The notes: a model not told the origin generated them from the letters alone. A stretch of DNA of 60,397 nucleotides from Chlamydiae bacterium RIFCSPLOWO2_12_FULL_49_12 (GCA_001796315.1 MGME01000010.1:1-60397), one strand, 5' to 3'. Shown: positions 15,647 through 25,928, counted from the stretch's first letter. Program-made: numbers and translations.

Positions 15647-16211
15647 TATAGGAACGGTTGGCAATCAGATACTCCGCAGCAGAAAGGAGGGTATAGAGAG
15701 CGGCAAGGGAGACTGCATAAAGACTTAAATCCCTAAGCCGCTCCAGGCTTAACAAACCCCATGAATAGGGAATGAGCAAAAGAAGGATAAAAAAACCAAC
15801 TACCGCCTGAAGAACAGCTTTGATCTTTCCGGAGAGGCGCGCCGCCAAAGCGACCCCTTTCAAGGCGCACACCGTTCGCAGGGTGCTGATCACCATATCC
15901 CGGTAGATGAAGACAAAGACAAGAATCATCGGCAGCCGAATGATTCCTTGGGTAAAGGTGAGGAGGACAGAGATGCGAAAGATGCTGTCGGCCATGGGAT
16001 CCAAGATCTTTCCCAGGTTCGTCACTTGATTCTTTTTTCGAGCCAAAAGCCCGTCAAAAAGATCTGATAGCTCGGAGAGCGCCATTAAGCAAATGAGGAG
16101 ATAGGGCAGCAGCTTCAAAGGGATAGCGAAGGCATCGTAATAGAGATAGAGAAGCAGAAAGAGAGGCCCAAACAAGATCCGTAAAAGAGTCAATAGAATC
16201 GCAATGCCCAA
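15633..16211 (-). CDS. pgsA: CDP-diacylglycerol-glycerol-3-phosphate 3-phosphatidyltransferase-like
   Basis: This integral membrane enzyme forms phosphatidylglycerophosphate from CDP-diacylglycerol. The CDP-alcohol phosphatidyltransferase signature D-x2-DG-x2-AR-x8-G-x3-D-x3-D is complete (SDLFDGLLAR...GKILDPMAD), and six hydrophobic segments are visible. I place the start at TTG 16211: a CAGGAG SD lies 9 bases upstream and the product then begins LGIAILLTLLRIL, as PgsA proteins do. A longer frame opens at GTG 16244, but that GTG lies in a solo end of the palindromic repeat family and has no SD. The gene overlaps glgA 3' by 14 bp, and glyQS-pgsA-glgA clustering matches C. trachomatis. Confidence 0.88.
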   Translation of the reverse strand: MGIAILLTLLRILFGPLFLLLYLYYDAFAIPLKLLPYLLICLMALSELSDLFDGLLARKKNQVTNLGKILDPMADSIFRISVLLTFTQGIIRLPMILVFVFIYRDMVISTLRTVCALKGVALAARLSGKIKAVLQAVVGFFILLLLIPYSWGLLSLERLRDLSLYAVSLAALYTLLSAAEYLIANRSYIKRA

Positions 16212-16330
16212 AACGTGGTTCTCCTGCGGCCTCGCAAATTGCACAAAGTCGAGGCAACATCAAAGTTACTTGGATATATCTTTGATAAACTGTTTCTTCT
16301 TTTTAGATAAGAAGATTTCATCCGACCTGT

Positions 16331-16430
16331 ATACCGAACGCACTTGAAAAATTGGAATTTCGGCTGCGCCAAAGCCTCGAGGGGAGTTTTCGCGTCGGCC
16401 CAAATCCAATTTTTGAAGTGCGTTCGGTAT
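16331..16430. repeat. 100-bp inverted-repeat element (ACCGAACGCACTT family)
   Basis: The arms at 16331-16360 and 16400-16430 are near-perfect inverted copies starting ATACCGAACGCACTT and running into AAAAATTGGA. The interior contains GCCTCGAGGGGAGTTTT, similar to the interior of the larger palindromic family. A half copy (TACCGAACGCACTTCAAAAG) lies at 23893-23912 and forms the end of dnaG. No coding capacity is apparent. Confidence 0.75.
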
Positions 16431-16446
16431 AGAACAGGCGCTCTTT

Positions 16447-16713
16447 TTAGGAAGAGAAGGTGGAAAGGGCGAGATCGCTCGTCTGAGCAGCCGAAGCGCT
16501 CATTCCGCCATCAAGCATTGAGACTTGCCGTTTCCATGAATTTTTAATTGCCAATTCCCGACTTAAACTCTGATGCTCCTTAGCGAGTTCTTGAATCAAT
16601 CGGTTTGCCGTCTTGGCAACTTTGTTCCCCTCAATGTTCATGAGGGTCTTGAGAGCCTCTACACGCTCCTTGGGAGCGAGCAGCTTTAATTGGGTTAAAA
16701 CAGTGATATCCAT
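16447..16713 (-). CDS. small helical protein of unknown function
   Basis: This gene encodes 88 residues with no recognised family. The first 65 residues are predicted mostly helical and amphipathic (LTQLKLLAPKERVEALKTL, then LIQELAKEHQSLSREL), and the last 22 are Ser/Ala-rich. There is no signal peptide or membrane segment. The start is well supported: AAAGGGAG lies 5 bases before the ATG. It stands alone between pgsA and the kinase gene, downstream of a 267-bp AT-rich gap (16714-16980) in which I see no gene. Small helical proteins with a Ser-rich end can be secretion substrates or chaperones, but nothing here proves that. Confidence 0.7.
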   Translation of the reverse strand: MDITVLTQLKLLAPKERVEALKTLMNIEGNKVAKTANRLIQELAKEHQSLSRELAIKNSWKRQVSMLDGGMSASAAQTSDLALSTFSS

Positions 16714-16980
16714 AACACTCCCTTTAACATGACTTAAATTAATCTTATCAGAAGAGCTTCAAATAAATCAATCGCCTTAGCTCGTGTAAAGAAAAAATTT
16801 TACATCTTGCATTGAGAGGCCTTGCTAAGTTCTCTACACGCTAAAAATCAGTCGCTTCCTAAGCCTTTCTTTCTCAGCAGCTTCCGGATTAATATAAACT
16901 ACAAACATAAACTATGCTATAGATAAAAATAATTATTTTTGATAAAATAGTGTTTATATAAATAATATAATTAATAGATA

Positions 16981-18414
16981 ATGACTAATTCTTCAACTTT
17001 ACATATTTCACACATTGAGCCTTTTTCGCGCCGCCGGTGGATGCCCAATCTCCTGGCGGGATCGCCGAACAAAAGGATTGTGCTTCCGGGGGTATGTAGC
17101 TCCATCGCTTGCAAAACCTTCGACCAGAAGAGAGCTTCATCCTCTCTCTCTCTTTGGGAAAAATGGTTCTTCTTTGAAGCAGAGATAGACTTGCTTGATG
17201 GAAAGGGACCGCAACAGGTTCTGATCAACAAAGCCTCGGCAAAAAAATGGCTCGTCGTTCATGATGAGAACGACAAAATTCAAGATGTCGCCAAAGCTTT
17301 TTTTGCCTGCCCTGATGTAAAAAACGCTCAAAAGAGACTCTTCTTTTACACACAAGCCGCTCCCGCAATGCGCAATGCCGAAACATTTGAGACGCTCTCG
17401 AAAATCCAGGAATCTTCCAATTTAAGCGAAGAGGAGTTGCAAGAAATTCTTGACTTTACCAAGCAGAATCATGCCGCCTATACGGAAAGATGCTGGAAAA
17501 GCGGAATGGACTATCTGCAGATCCGGCCAAGGGAATCTGGGCTTGTCCGCTCGCTTCTTTTCTTTGCAGACGGCACTGTCATCCTCAAGCTTAATCGATC
17601 GGCTTTTGACCATCAGATCGGAAGCGGAAGTTTTTCGACAGTCAAACCGGCTTTTGATCTCGTTCATCAAAAAATGCTTGCCCTTGCCACATCGCTCCAT
17701 CCTAACAGGTACAGCTGCTCCAAGAGTCGGGATAAGAAAGGCTACGACTCCTATTGCCGCATCAAGCCCGACGAGCGCGACCACATCGTCGGGATTCACG
17801 GTTCAATCGAAGGAATAAAAAAGAGCGGCTCCAAGCGCACGTTCGTTCTCATCATGGATAAGGCACGCTGCGATCTCTCACACGCTTTGGATGAGAGGAT
17901 CTCGAAAGCCACAAAAAAAATCTGGGCACAAGAGTTTCTAGAAGGCTTAAGCGCCATCCATGACGCCGGGATCATTCATAAAGACATCAAACCGGAAAAT
18001 ATCCTGATCGACACGAAAGATGCTCTTCGCATCGCTGATTTTGGTTTATCGATCCCGAAAAAGGAGAGTCATCTGAAAGGAGGAAGCCCCTATTACATGT
18101 CCCCAGAGCAGTTAAACGGAAAAGAAAAGGCAGACCAACGAGACGATATTTGGTCGGCAGGATTCGTTTTATTGTCTCTTTTAGGAGAAGAGATTTCTTC
18201 CTTTATCCGACAAGATTTGGAAGAGATCGATGACGAAACAGAGCTCAATGAAAGAGGATGGATCCTCATCGACGACGAAGATTTTGATGCCCAACGCGCC
18301 TTAAATCCTGAAGGAGCAAAACTTGCCCTCCTTGTGGCCGACATGTTGCAATACAGCCGACACAAGCGTCCAACCGCAAAACAAGTCCTTCGGCGTTTGC
18401 AGAAAATCCTCTAA
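16981..18414 (+). CDS. Ser/Thr protein kinase-like protein with a novel N-terminal region and an atypical ATP site
   Basis: Residues from about 205 to 477 form a eukaryotic-type kinase domain: glycine loop IGSGSFSTVKPA, catalytic loop HKDIKPEN, ADFGLS (DFG), the SPEQL activation-segment end, and DDIWSAGFVLL. The beta-3 lysine is not found: where VAVK is expected the sequence reads LALATS. The catalytic Asp, Lys and Asn and the DFG Asp are intact, so activity is uncertain. The first 205 residues match nothing I know. The start is uncertain, since ATG 16981 has no SD and lies just after an AT-rich TATAAT (16966-16971); ATG 17041 is an alternative. Chlamydial Pkn-type kinases can be secreted to the host. 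The gene stands alone. Confidence 0.8.
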   Translation: MTNSSTLHISHIEPFSRRRWMPNLLAGSPNKRIVLPGVCSSIACKTFDQKRASSSLSLWEKWFFFEAEIDLLDGKGPQQVLINKASAKKWLVVHDENDKIQDVAKAFFACPDVKNAQKRLFFYTQAAPAMRNAETFETLSKIQESSNLSEEELQEILDFTKQNHAAYTERCWKSGMDYLQIRPRESGLVRSLLFFADGTVILKLNRSAFDHQIGSGSFSTVKPAFDLVHQKMLALATSLHPNRYSCSKSRDKKGYDSYCRIKPDERDHIVGIHGSIEGIKKSGSKRTFVLIMDKARCDLSHALDERISKATKKIWAQEFLEGLSAIHDAGIIHKDIKPENILIDTKDALRIADFGLSIPKKESHLKGGSPYYMSPEQLNGKEKADQRDDIWSAGFVLLSLLGEEISSFIRQDLEEIDDETELNERGWILIDDEDFDAQRALNPEGAKLALLVADMLQYSRHKRPTAKQVLRRLQKIL

Positions 18415-18519
18415 GGATTTCATTCCCTCTTTGAATTTCTCAAGCAAAAATGAATATGAAATGAAGATAGCGAGATAAATTCCGATGGGTTAAACTCGAC
18501 TTTCTTGAGCGGCGTTTAA

Positions 18520-21500
18520 ATGATTACTTTTCAGGAATTGATACGACGATTGACCCTCTTTTGGGAAAAAGAGGGGTGCGTCATCCACCTGGGTTACGAC
18601 CTGGAAATGGGAGCCGGCACCTTCAACCCGGCAACCTTTTTAAGGTGTCTTGGTCCCGAACCCTATGCTTCCGCCTATGTCGAACCCTCACGCCGGCCCA
18701 CGGACGGAAGATATGGAGAAAATCCCAACCGCATGCATCTCTTTCATCAATTCCAGGTGATCGTCAAGCCCTCCCCTCCACAGATCCAACAGACTTATTT
18801 AAAATCGCTGGAGGCAGCGGGACTCCGTCTAAAGGATCATGACATCCGCTTCGTCCAGGATGATTGGGAGGCGCCCACGCAAGGGGCCTGGGGTCTGGGC
18901 TGGGAGGTGTGGATCGACGGCATGGAGGCGACCCAATTTACCTACTTCCAGATGGTGGGAAGCCAACCCTTAAAGCCCATTAGCGTCGAGCTGACCTATG
19001 GACTGGAGCGTCTGGCGATGTTTCTCCAAGGGGTAAACCACTTTTTAGACCTCAAATGGAATGAAACGCTCACTTTCCGAGACATTGTTTTGGAACAGGA
19101 GGTGCAGTGGAGCGCCTACAACTTCGAAGCTGCCACCACGAAGATGTGGCTTTCCCATTTTAACGACTTCGAAAGAGAGGCAAAAGAGCTCATCGCCCGC
19201 GATCTTCCCCTTCCTGCGTACGACTTTGTGATCAAAGCTTCCCACGCCTTCAACATCCTCGAGGCTCGAGGGGTCATTTCGGTCACGGAGCGAACCGGCT
19301 ACATTGCCCGCGTACGGGATCTGTCAAGACTTATCGCCGCCGCCTACGTCTCTTCAAGAGAAAAGCTCGGCTTTCCGCTTCTTCTGCCCAAAGAGACGTC
19401 GAAAACAAGAGAGCCGAAAACTCTTCCAAAACACTTTAACCCCCGCAAAAAAGAAGCTCTCCTTGTGGAAATTGGCTCCGAGGAGCTCCCCGCCTTCTTT
19501 GTTCCCATCGGCTGTAAAAGCCTGGCAAGCCATCTTCAAGAGCTCTTGGAGAAGGAAGGAATCTCCTATGAAAGGATCGCTGCCTATGCAACCCCAAGAA
19601 GGATTGCTGTGCACGTCAGCAACGTTTTAGGAGGAACTCCTTCTCAACTCATCAAACGGCGCGGACCGAAGCTCGCGCTCGCTTTTACAAAAGAGGGCGC
19701 CCTCACGCCGCAAGGAGCGGGATTTTTTAAGGCCATCGGTTGGGAAAATCCCTCTTTAGAAACTGTGACAAAAAGAGCATTCAAAGGGCTTTCTGTTGAG
19801 GGAGAATATCTGCACTACACCTTCACTCAAGCCAAAAAGAGCACTCTCGCCTTGCTTGCACAAAAGCTTCCCTCTATCATTTCCAATCTGGACTTCCCAA
19901 AAAAGATGCGCTGGGGCGATCTGGATCTTCTCTATCCCAGGCCGCTTCGCTGGATTGTCGCCCTCTTCGGGAATCGGGTCATCCCCTTTGAACTTGGAAA
20001 TCTTTTCTCCGGAAAAGTGAGTTATGGACATGCTCAACGCTCTTTCAAACGCATCGCTCTAAAACACGCCGACGACTACCTTCCGCGTCTTAAAGAACAC
20101 TTCGTCCTTGCAGACATCGAGGAAAGAAAGCAGAGCATTTGTGAACAGTTGAAGAAGATTGAGGAAAGTCAAAAGGCGCACGCGCTTGAAAAGGATCGGG
20201 TCTTAAAGGAAGTGCTCTTCTTGACCGAATGGCCCGAGCTGACCGTGAGTTCTTTTAATTCCCGCTATCTGGAAGCCCCCAAAGAGGTTCTTTCCTTAGA
20301 AATGGTGGCGCATCAACGTTACTTTCCACTAGAGGACAGAGAGGGAAGGCTTAAAAATAGTTTTGTGATCACTGCAGACAATACCCCCTCCGATCTTATC
20401 CGGGAGGGAAATCAAAAGGTGCTCTCCGCCCGCCTCGCCGATGGGGTCTTTCTCTATGCCCAAGACTTAAAACGCCCTCTTGACGCCTTTAATGAAACCT
20501 TAAAAACCATGACCTTTCAAAAAGAGCTCGGAACTCTCTTTGAGAAGGTGATCCGCATGACCTCCCACATCAAGACAATCAATGATGCTCTCTCTCTTGC
20601 TGATGAGATCAAATGCGCGAGGGCAGCAACCCTGTGCAAGTCCGATCTTGCCACAGCGCTTGTCAAGGAATTTCCCGAGCTGCAGGGGACCATCGGAAAA
20701 ATCTACGCTCAAAAACAAAATGAAGACCCCGAGGTGGCAAGAGCATTGGAAGAGCACTGGCTCCCCAGATGCGAAGGGGGGCCGCTTCCGCAAACAGCCG
20801 TGGGCCTTGCTCTCTCTTTGGCAGACAAAATTGACAATCTTTTGGGATACTTTAGCGTGGGCCTCAAGCCCACTTCCTCTTCGGACCCCTACGGCTTAAG
20901 ACGCCAAGCCATCGGCCTCATCCATCTCTTCTTAAAAGAGGAGCTAAGCTGCGATCTTCCCTCCCTTTTTCAGGCATGCGCGGCCCATTTTTCTTTTTCC
21001 ATTCCCGCCGGCGCCATCGAGGAGATCTTCCATTTTTTAACGGCGCGCGCACAAGGGATTTTTGAAGAGATGGGATTTAAGCGAGATGTCATCCATGCCG
21101 CTGTGGCCTCTCAGCTAAAAGACCCCTATGATCAGCTCTGTAAAATCCGCTCTCTTCACCAGTTTCGAGCCAAAGGTGCGCTCTTTGACCAACTCGTCGA
21201 GGTGTACAAAAGGGCCAAAGGGATTCTCGAAAAGCCTTTAAACATCCCCTTCAACCCCTCCCTTGCAACCGAGCCGGCAGAACAAGAGCTCTTCAGCGTT
21301 TTAAGCCAGCTGGAAACGGAGTGGGCTTCTCTTTTGGCTGCCCATGATTATGCTTGCGCCTTTGAGAAGATGGCAACGCTTCACAAACCCCTTGCCCGCC
21401 TCTTCGAGGAGGTCAGAATCCTGTGCGAAGATCCCGTGTTAAGAGATAACCGGATCGTCCTTTTGCAAAAGGTCTTTGGACTCTGCAACCAGCTTCTCGA

Positions 21501-21564
21501 TTTCAGCAAGATTGAAACGGCTGCAAGTGTTGAAAATCAGCAAAACAGCGGTGAAGCTCTTTGA
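18520..21564 (+). CDS. glyQS: glycyl-tRNA synthetase, fused alpha and beta subunits
   Basis: This 1014-residue enzyme charges tRNA-Gly. Residues 1 to about 290 are the alpha (GlyQ) class II catalytic part: TFQELI..L..FW...[31 protein letters not shown] and QFQVI. A linker of about 20 residues (Lys/Thr-rich) leads to the beta (GlyS) part beginning [12 protein letters not shown], with the HD-like core and C-terminal tRNA-binding helices. Separate genes are the bacterial norm; a single chain is characteristic of Chlamydiae. A solo repeat end (AAACTCGACTTT at 18492-18503) lies just upstream. The 3' end overlaps the convergent unknown gene by 62 bp. Confidence 0.97.
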   Translation: MITFQELIRRLTLFWEKEGCVIHLGYDLEMGAGTFNPATFLRCLGPEPYASAYVEPSRRPTDGRYGENPNRMHLFHQFQVIVKPSPPQIQQTYLKSLEAAGLRLKDHDIRFVQDDWEAPTQGAWGLGWEVWIDGMEATQFTYFQMVGSQPLKPISVELTYGLERLAMFLQGVNHFLDLKWNETLTFRDIVLEQEVQWSAYNFEAATTKMWLSHFNDFEREAKELIARDLPLPAYDFVIKASHAFNILEARGVISVTERTGYIARVRDLSRLIAAAYVSSREKLGFPLLLPKETSKTREPKTLPKHFNPRKKEALLVEIGSEELPAFFVPIGCKSLASHLQELLEKEGISYERIAAYATPRRIAVHVSNVLGGTPSQLIKRRGPKLALAFTKEGALTPQGAGFFKAIGWENPSLETVTKRAFKGLSVEGEYLHYTFTQAKKSTLALLAQKLPSIISNLDFPKKMRWGDLDLLYPRPLRWIVALFGNRVIPFELGNLFSGKVSYGHAQRSFKRIALKHADDYLPRLKEHFVLADIEERKQSICEQLKKIEESQKAHALEKDRVLKEVLFLTEWPELTVSSFNSRYLEAPKEVLSLEMVAHQRYFPLEDREGRLKNSFVITADNTPSDLIREGNQKVLSARLADGVFLYAQDLKRPLDAFNETLKTMTFQKELGTLFEKVIRMTSHIKTINDALSLADEIKCARAATLCKSDLATALVKEFPELQGTIGKIYAQKQNEDPEVARALEEHWLPRCEGGPLPQTAVGLALSLADKIDNLLGYFSVGLKPTSSSDPYGLRRQAIGLIHLFLKEELSCDLPSLFQACAAHFSFSIPAGAIEEIFHFLTARAQGIFEEMGFKRDVIHAAVASQLKDPYDQLCKIRSLHQFRAKGALFDQLVEVYKRAKGILEKPLNIPFNPSLATEPAEQELFSVLSQLETEWASLLAAHDYACAFEKMATLHKPLARLFEEVRILCEDPVLRDNRIVLLQKVFGLCNQLLDFSKIETAASVENQQNSGEAL

Positions 21565-23632
21565 GCATCCAAGCATTCCGCTTTTCCCATTGCCACAGCC
21601 CTGCAGGAAGGGCTACAGTGCCTGCCTGATGGTATTTGTTTGTAAAGAGAGCCTTCAAGCGCACCCCTTTTTCCGTGTAAAAGAGGGAAAACCTCCAGGA
21701 GAAGAAGAGGAGAAAATTAAAGAGCTGGTAGATGCGGTTGATAAGAAACTCTGAGAGCGCATTCTCACGGATCAGAAATTTAAAGAACCGATTTAAAAAA
21801 TTGACGAATCCTACGGAACTATCGGCATCTAAAATACGCATGCGGAAAAACTGGGTGGTCTTTAAGGTCTGCATTAAAAGATTCCCGGAAGCTCTTCGAA
21901 GCCGTTCAAGATCTGCCTGTTGCAACTTTGATTCTTCAAAAGAAGGCAGCTCTTGGGGCCTATCTTTATAAAAGGTCTTTTCCAACAGGTTATGACAAGC
22001 GAAGACGATGCGAATCATCTGGGAACGGTTCAGGTGACCGAGAAGCCGCGCGGTACTCCGCTGCAACGCAACGTCATTCGATGCTTTTGTGGCGCGTTCC
22101 AAGGATCGTACATAGGAGCGCACATAGGAGGGCAGATTGTCTTGGGCAGCTATCTCTTCTAAGCTGTCGAATAGGAGGATATCCACAAAGAGCTTCCAGA
22201 AGGCCTTCTGGATCCAGTTGGCGCAGTTGTTCCCCTGAGGCTGAAAGATCTTGTGTCCCTTTCGCCCCTTGTCCATTTCGTCAATCAGGAATCTATTCAG
22301 AAGTTCTTCTTCTGCTCCTGTCAGATTGAACAAGAGCCCCTTATGTTCACGCTGAGAGAGATAGCGGCTCTCATCAATCACATGCACGTCTGCAAGCTCC
22401 GTCCCGCCAATCAGCCAGAACCTATGAAAGTCATTTTTCGGCAGAACGTAAGGCTGGAGTCCAAAGCACATTTCATTAAATCTTCCCGTTCCATCGGGGA
22501 GAAAAAGAGAGAGATAGGCATGAGTCTTATCCCCGCGCTCTCCAAACTCTGTCTCTTCATACAACCGGGAAGCGTTTAGAGAAAACTTGACGCCCTTCCC
22601 TTCGATCTTTTGCCCGGGGAAGCGCTCTTGAATCTGCTCGAGTGTCAGATGAACCGCCACCGGAGGAATTCCCTCCTTCCAGAAAAGAGAGGGGATACGG
22701 ACGATTTTCCCGGTTTCGCTATCGTAGGAACCTTGACGAATCGCATCCCAATTGCAGACACCGTCTGCCGCCACTTCAATCCGTCCATACTGCGTCGTCT
22801 TCTCTTTGAGTTGACGAAAGATCTCGCCCACGGTAACGATGTAGGGGGCCGCACTGCGATGCACAAGAGAGCTCGGATCTTGAGGAAGATCACAGTTTCG
22901 ATTCCTCAGAGCAAGGGGAAGAGCGCGTTCATGAATGGAGACGTAGGAGCTTCCAGAAGGAATCCCATTTCCTGCAATCCCTCCGTACACCTTCATCTCA
23001 ACACGGCCGTCTTGGATGCGAAGGCCGCTGTCATGAGGAGTAGAGCCAAAAACGGCGCCAAACCGTTTATCCGCATGGCATTTCATCAGCTCTTGTGAAA
23101 GTTTTGGAAACTGAACGAAGAGATCTACAGGAGCGCCGGACCGAAGAGCCCATTGAAAAAACTGGGTACAAGAGCGGCCGTTTTGCAAGAGATATCTGAC
23201 AGAGTCGGGATAGGTTGAAGAGACGTATTGCATCTTGATCCGGTCATCAGGAGTTAACTCTTTGCGGTTTCCCGGACAGAGCGTAGAATCGCTTCTCCGC
23301 TCAAGAAGCTTTTCTTCAAACGCCCTCCCCTCTTGTTCCGAGAGGGGGACGGCTTGCATCCCCTCGCGCGCTTGCGTAGCAAGACGATTCACTCTCAAGC
23401 AATCCACGGCGGCGCTCTCATCAAAGTTCAAAGGAGAGAGAGCTTGCATCACACGTTCTGCCCAAAGAGCTTCCTCAATGATCGTTCGGATCTGAGCCGG
23501 AGTGAGCTGGGGGCCCGCGCCCGAGCGCATCCTTTCGAGTTTTTCCAATCGGACGCTCAGAGCCCGGATATCACTTAGAGCCTCCGCGCTTCTTAAAGAG
23601 CCGTCTTCTGTAACCCTTCCCCACCAAACCAT
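21503..23632 (-). CDS. large protein of unknown function, candidate permuted papain-fold cysteine hydrolase
   Basis: This gene encodes 709 residues with no family I can name with confidence. There is no signal peptide, and a hydrophobic region lies near the C-terminus (about residues 620-650). The middle contains [16 protein letters not shown] and, about 100 residues later, a Cys in [17 protein letters not shown] His-in-strand motif followed by Asn-Cys-x-x-Trp is the arrangement of circularly permuted NlpC/P60-like folds (LRAT, YiiX, PPPDE), so a Cys-His hydrolase is possible but unproven. The ATG is preceded by AAGAGGAAAAAG, a good SD. It occupies the position of the hypothetical gene between glyQ and dnaG in C. 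trachomatis. The 3' end overlaps glyQS by 62 bp. Confidence 0.75.
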   Translation of the reverse strand: MVWWGRVTEDGSLRSAEALSDIRALSVRLEKLERMRSGAGPQLTPAQIRTIIEEALWAERVMQALSPLNFDESAAVDCLRVNRLATQAREGMQAVPLSEQEGRAFEEKLLERRSDSTLCPGNRKELTPDDRIKMQYVSSTYPDSVRYLLQNGRSCTQFFQWALRSGAPVDLFVQFPKLSQELMKCHADKRFGAVFGSTPHDSGLRIQDGRVEMKVYGGIAGNGIPSGSSYVSIHERALPLALRNRNCDLPQDPSSLVHRSAAPYIVTVGEIFRQLKEKTTQYGRIEVAADGVCNWDAIRQGSYDSETGKIVRIPSLFWKEGIPPVAVHLTLEQIQERFPGQKIEGKGVKFSLNASRLYEETEFGERGDKTHAYLSLFLPDGTGRFNEMCFGLQPYVLPKNDFHRFWLIGGTELADVHVIDESRYLSQREHKGLLFNLTGAEEELLNRFLIDEMDKGRKGHKIFQPQGNNCANWIQKAFWKLFVDILLFDSLEEIAAQDNLPSYVRSYVRSLERATKASNDVALQRSTARLLGHLNRSQMIRIVFACHNLLEKTFYKDRPQELPSFEESKLQQADLERLRRASGNLLMQTLKTTQFFRMRILDADSSVGFVNFLNRFFKFLIRENALSEFLINRIYQLFNFLLFFSWRFSLFYTEKGVRLKALFTNKYHQAGTVALPAGLWQWEKRNAWMLKELHRCFADFQHLQPFQSC

Positions 23633-23692
23633 CTTTTTCCTCTTGGAAAAAGTAGTTTATACAACCTTAACATTTTCGTGAACAGGCCTTTC

Positions 23693-23877
23693 AACTCGAC
23701 TTTGCAACTTTTTGGGCCCGAAGGCCTCGAGATATTTGCTCTCGGGGGAGTTATTTAAACCAGGAAGGGGTTAAAAACCCCTTCCTGGTTTAAAGAATCT
23801 CCCAGTTCGACCGTAGGTCGAACGTCCGAGAGCAAATAGACGAGGCAGGCGGGTCCAAAAAGTTGCAAAGTCGAGTT
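23693..23877 (+). repeat. palindromic element, copy A (185 bp)
   Basis: Outer arms of 27 bp (23693-23719 and 23851-23877) are inverted with one mismatch and begin AACTCGACTTTGCAAC. Inside lie a second inverted pair (CTCGAGATATTTGCTCTCGG against CCGAGAGCAAATAGACGAG), a perfect 19-bp stem with a 3-base loop (23754-23772/23776-23794), and a small hairpin TTCGACCGTAGGTCGAA. It sits between dnaG and the 709-residue gene. Single-strand folding would give a large branched structure. Confidence 0.9.
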
Positions 23878-23905
23878 CAACCTTTCTTGATCTACCGAAC
23901 GCACT

Positions 23906-25732
23906 TCAAAAGTTGGGTTTAGAAGTTGTTTTGGTAACAAGGTCTTTCGACTCAATCAGAACCTGAGGAGGAGATTTTTTCAGTTCATCGAATTTCTTAA
24001 CAAAGAAAAGAGCTTTCTCTTCAGAAAGAGTGGGATCCTGGAGTTTTGCTTTAAGCTCCTCCCTCTCTTCCATCCAGTTCCGGATTAAGAGCTTTTGGAT
24101 CGCCTCCGTCACGCCTGCATCCACCCGTTCTAAAGAAACCCTCTTTTCCAAAAGCTCAGAAAGAAAGCGCCCCTCCTCTTCTTCTTTCATCTGAATGGTG
24201 ATTGCAAGAAGATCGCGGGGTTTTTCTTCATCGAAGAGGGCAAAATAGAGATCAAATAACTTTTTGCAGATCGGATCGCGGAAATCCTCTTTTTTTAAGT
24301 TTCGTCGCGCACGCAAAGCAATCTGCGGGTGGTTTGTCCCGGACAGAAGGAGCCAGCGGACAAGATCGCTCTCCATCACCTTGTCGGCATTGAACGGCTG
24401 GCTGGAAAGATTCTCCTCTCTCTTGACGTAGAGATTGGGCACTACGAGCTCATCAACTCCGATCATCCGTTCGGGAATGTGAAGAAGCTGGGAGAGAAGA
24501 CGCAGGCTCTCGTGGACCATGACAGGTTCATCCCAGCTGCGAATCTGTTCGCTTAAACGGCGGACGAGATGGCTTTTTCCGGAGGGAGAGTCCAAGTCAA
24601 ACTCTCTAGAAGTGGTTTTTATGAGGAAAGAGAGATAGGACTCCCTCTTTTCTAAAAGCTTAAGAAATCCTTCAGGACCCGCCTCCTGAAGAAGCGTGTC
24701 GGGATCCGATCCCTTAGGAAGATCAAGGATCGAGACCTCAATGCCGAGCTTTTGGAAGAGATTGCCGATCTTCACCATGGCGGCTTCTCCCGCTCTGTCG
24801 GCATCCAATGCAAGATAGACATGCCTCACTCCCAAAGAGAGAAGCTCTCCGAGATGGCCCTCGCCAAAGGCGGTTCCCTGTGCTGCGACAACAAAATCAA
24901 ACCCCTCATGGATCAGGCGAAGTGCATCGATCTGTCCCTCCACGACAATAGCCCTTTGCTCCTTGGCAATCCTTTTTCTCGAATGATAGAGGCCAAAGAG
25001 CACGTGAGATTTTTTAAAAAGGAGGGTGTCCGGAGTGTTGATGTACTTTCCTCCAAAAGTGCTCTCTTTGATTTTGCGAGCAGAAAAGCCAATCACCGCT
25101 CCCAGCTTGTCGAGAATGGGAAAAGTGATTCTCTCTGAAAAAAAATCACGCGCAAAGCCCCGCTCGCTCACGCGAATCAAACCGGCCCTCTGAGCACTCT
25201 CTTCAGAGACTCTCTCCTTTTTCAAAAAACGCAAAAGGAGATTCCCTTGGCTCGGCGCCCATCCGAGGCGAAAAGAGCGGATAAAATCCAGAGAAATACC
25301 GCGCTTGTAAAGATAGGAAAGCGCTTCATGGCCCTCTTTGGTATGCAACAGGCAAAAATGAAAAAAAGAGGCTGCTTTTTCCAGAGCCTCTTTGAGAGGC
25401 GCTTTCTGAATCGAAAGATCTCCCTTATGCGAACTCTCCCTTTCCAATGCAACCTGGAACCTCTCTGCGAGATGCTCGACGGCTTCCAAAAAGTTCATCT
25501 TTAAATAACCCATCAAAAATGCAATCGCATCTCCATGCGCTCCGCACCCGAAGCAGTGATAGTGGGAATCTCCTCGCTTGATGATGAAAGAGGGCGTCTT
25601 CTCTTCATGAAAGGGACAAAGAGCTTTAAAGACAGACCCCGAGTTCTTCAAAGCAAGATGAGGAGAGAGCACCTCTACGAGATCGATGCGGGAGCGCAGC
25701 AGCTCGAGGCTCTCTTTTTTAAAGACGTCCAT
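23906..25732 (-). CDS. dnaG: DNA primase
   Basis: DnaG makes RNA primers at the replication fork. The 608-residue protein has the N-terminal zinc ribbon (LCPFHEEKTPSF and HCFGCGAHGD, about residues 37-66), the RNA polymerase domain, the TOPRIM motifs VVEGQIDAL and ALDADRAGEAA, and a C-terminal helicase-interaction region. Length is normal. Its last codons (Lys-Pro-Asn-Phe-stop) lie inside a half copy of the ACCGAACGCACTT repeat, so the natural 3' end may have been altered. The gene is flanked by two directly oriented palindromic elements (copies A and B). Order with mutS and glyQS is conserved in Chlamydiae. Confidence 0.96.
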   Translation of the reverse strand: MDVFKKESLELLRSRIDLVEVLSPHLALKNSGSVFKALCPFHEEKTPSFIIKRGDSHYHCFGCGAHGDAIAFLMGYLKMNFLEAVEHLAERFQVALERESSHKGDLSIQKAPLKEALEKAASFFHFCLLHTKEGHEALSYLYKRGISLDFIRSFRLGWAPSQGNLLLRFLKKERVSEESAQRAGLIRVSERGFARDFFSERITFPILDKLGAVIGFSARKIKESTFGGKYINTPDTLLFKKSHVLFGLYHSRKRIAKEQRAIVVEGQIDALRLIHEGFDFVVAAQGTAFGEGHLGELLSLGVRHVYLALDADRAGEAAMVKIGNLFQKLGIEVSILDLPKGSDPDTLLQEAGPEGFLKLLEKRESYLSFLIKTTSREFDLDSPSGKSHLVRRLSEQIRSWDEPVMVHESLRLLSQLLHIPERMIGVDELVVPNLYVKREENLSSQPFNADKVMESDLVRWLLLSGTNHPQIALRARRNLKKEDFRDPICKKLFDLYFALFDEEKPRDLLAITIQMKEEEEGRFLSELLEKRVSLERVDAGVTEAIQKLLIRNWMEEREELKAKLQDPTLSEEKALFFVKKFDELKKSPPQVLIESKDLVTKTTSKPNF

Positions 25733-25787
25733 AGGAAAAAGCCTACCACAATTTTAAAAACCGCAAAAGATCAGACCAAAACTCTTT

Positions 25788-25928
25788 AACTCGACTGTGA
25801 AACTTTTTGGTCTCGAAAGCCTCGAGATATTTGTTGCCGGCTTAAAGAATCTCCCAGTTCGACAATAAGTCGAACGTCCGAGAGCAAATAGACGAGGCAG
25901 GCGGGCCCAAAAAGTTGCAAAGTCGAGT
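25788..25928 (+). repeat. palindromic element, copy B (141 bp, internal hairpin deleted)
   Basis: This copy has the same outer arms (AACTCGACTGTGAAAC... to ...GTTGCAAAGTCGAGT) and the same interior (GCCTCGAGATATTTG; GAATCTCCCAGTTCGA; GTCCGAGAGCAAATAGACG) as copy A, in the same orientation. It lacks the 19-bp stem-loop. Its right end provides the TTGCAA used in the promoter proposed at 25915-25943. Confidence 0.88.

Noticed and set aside
23755-23955. Minus-strand reading frame within palindromic element A
   Set aside because: It consists of repeat DNA (shares STLQLFGPACLVYLLSDV with the same strand of element B), has no SD and overlaps the end of dnaG.
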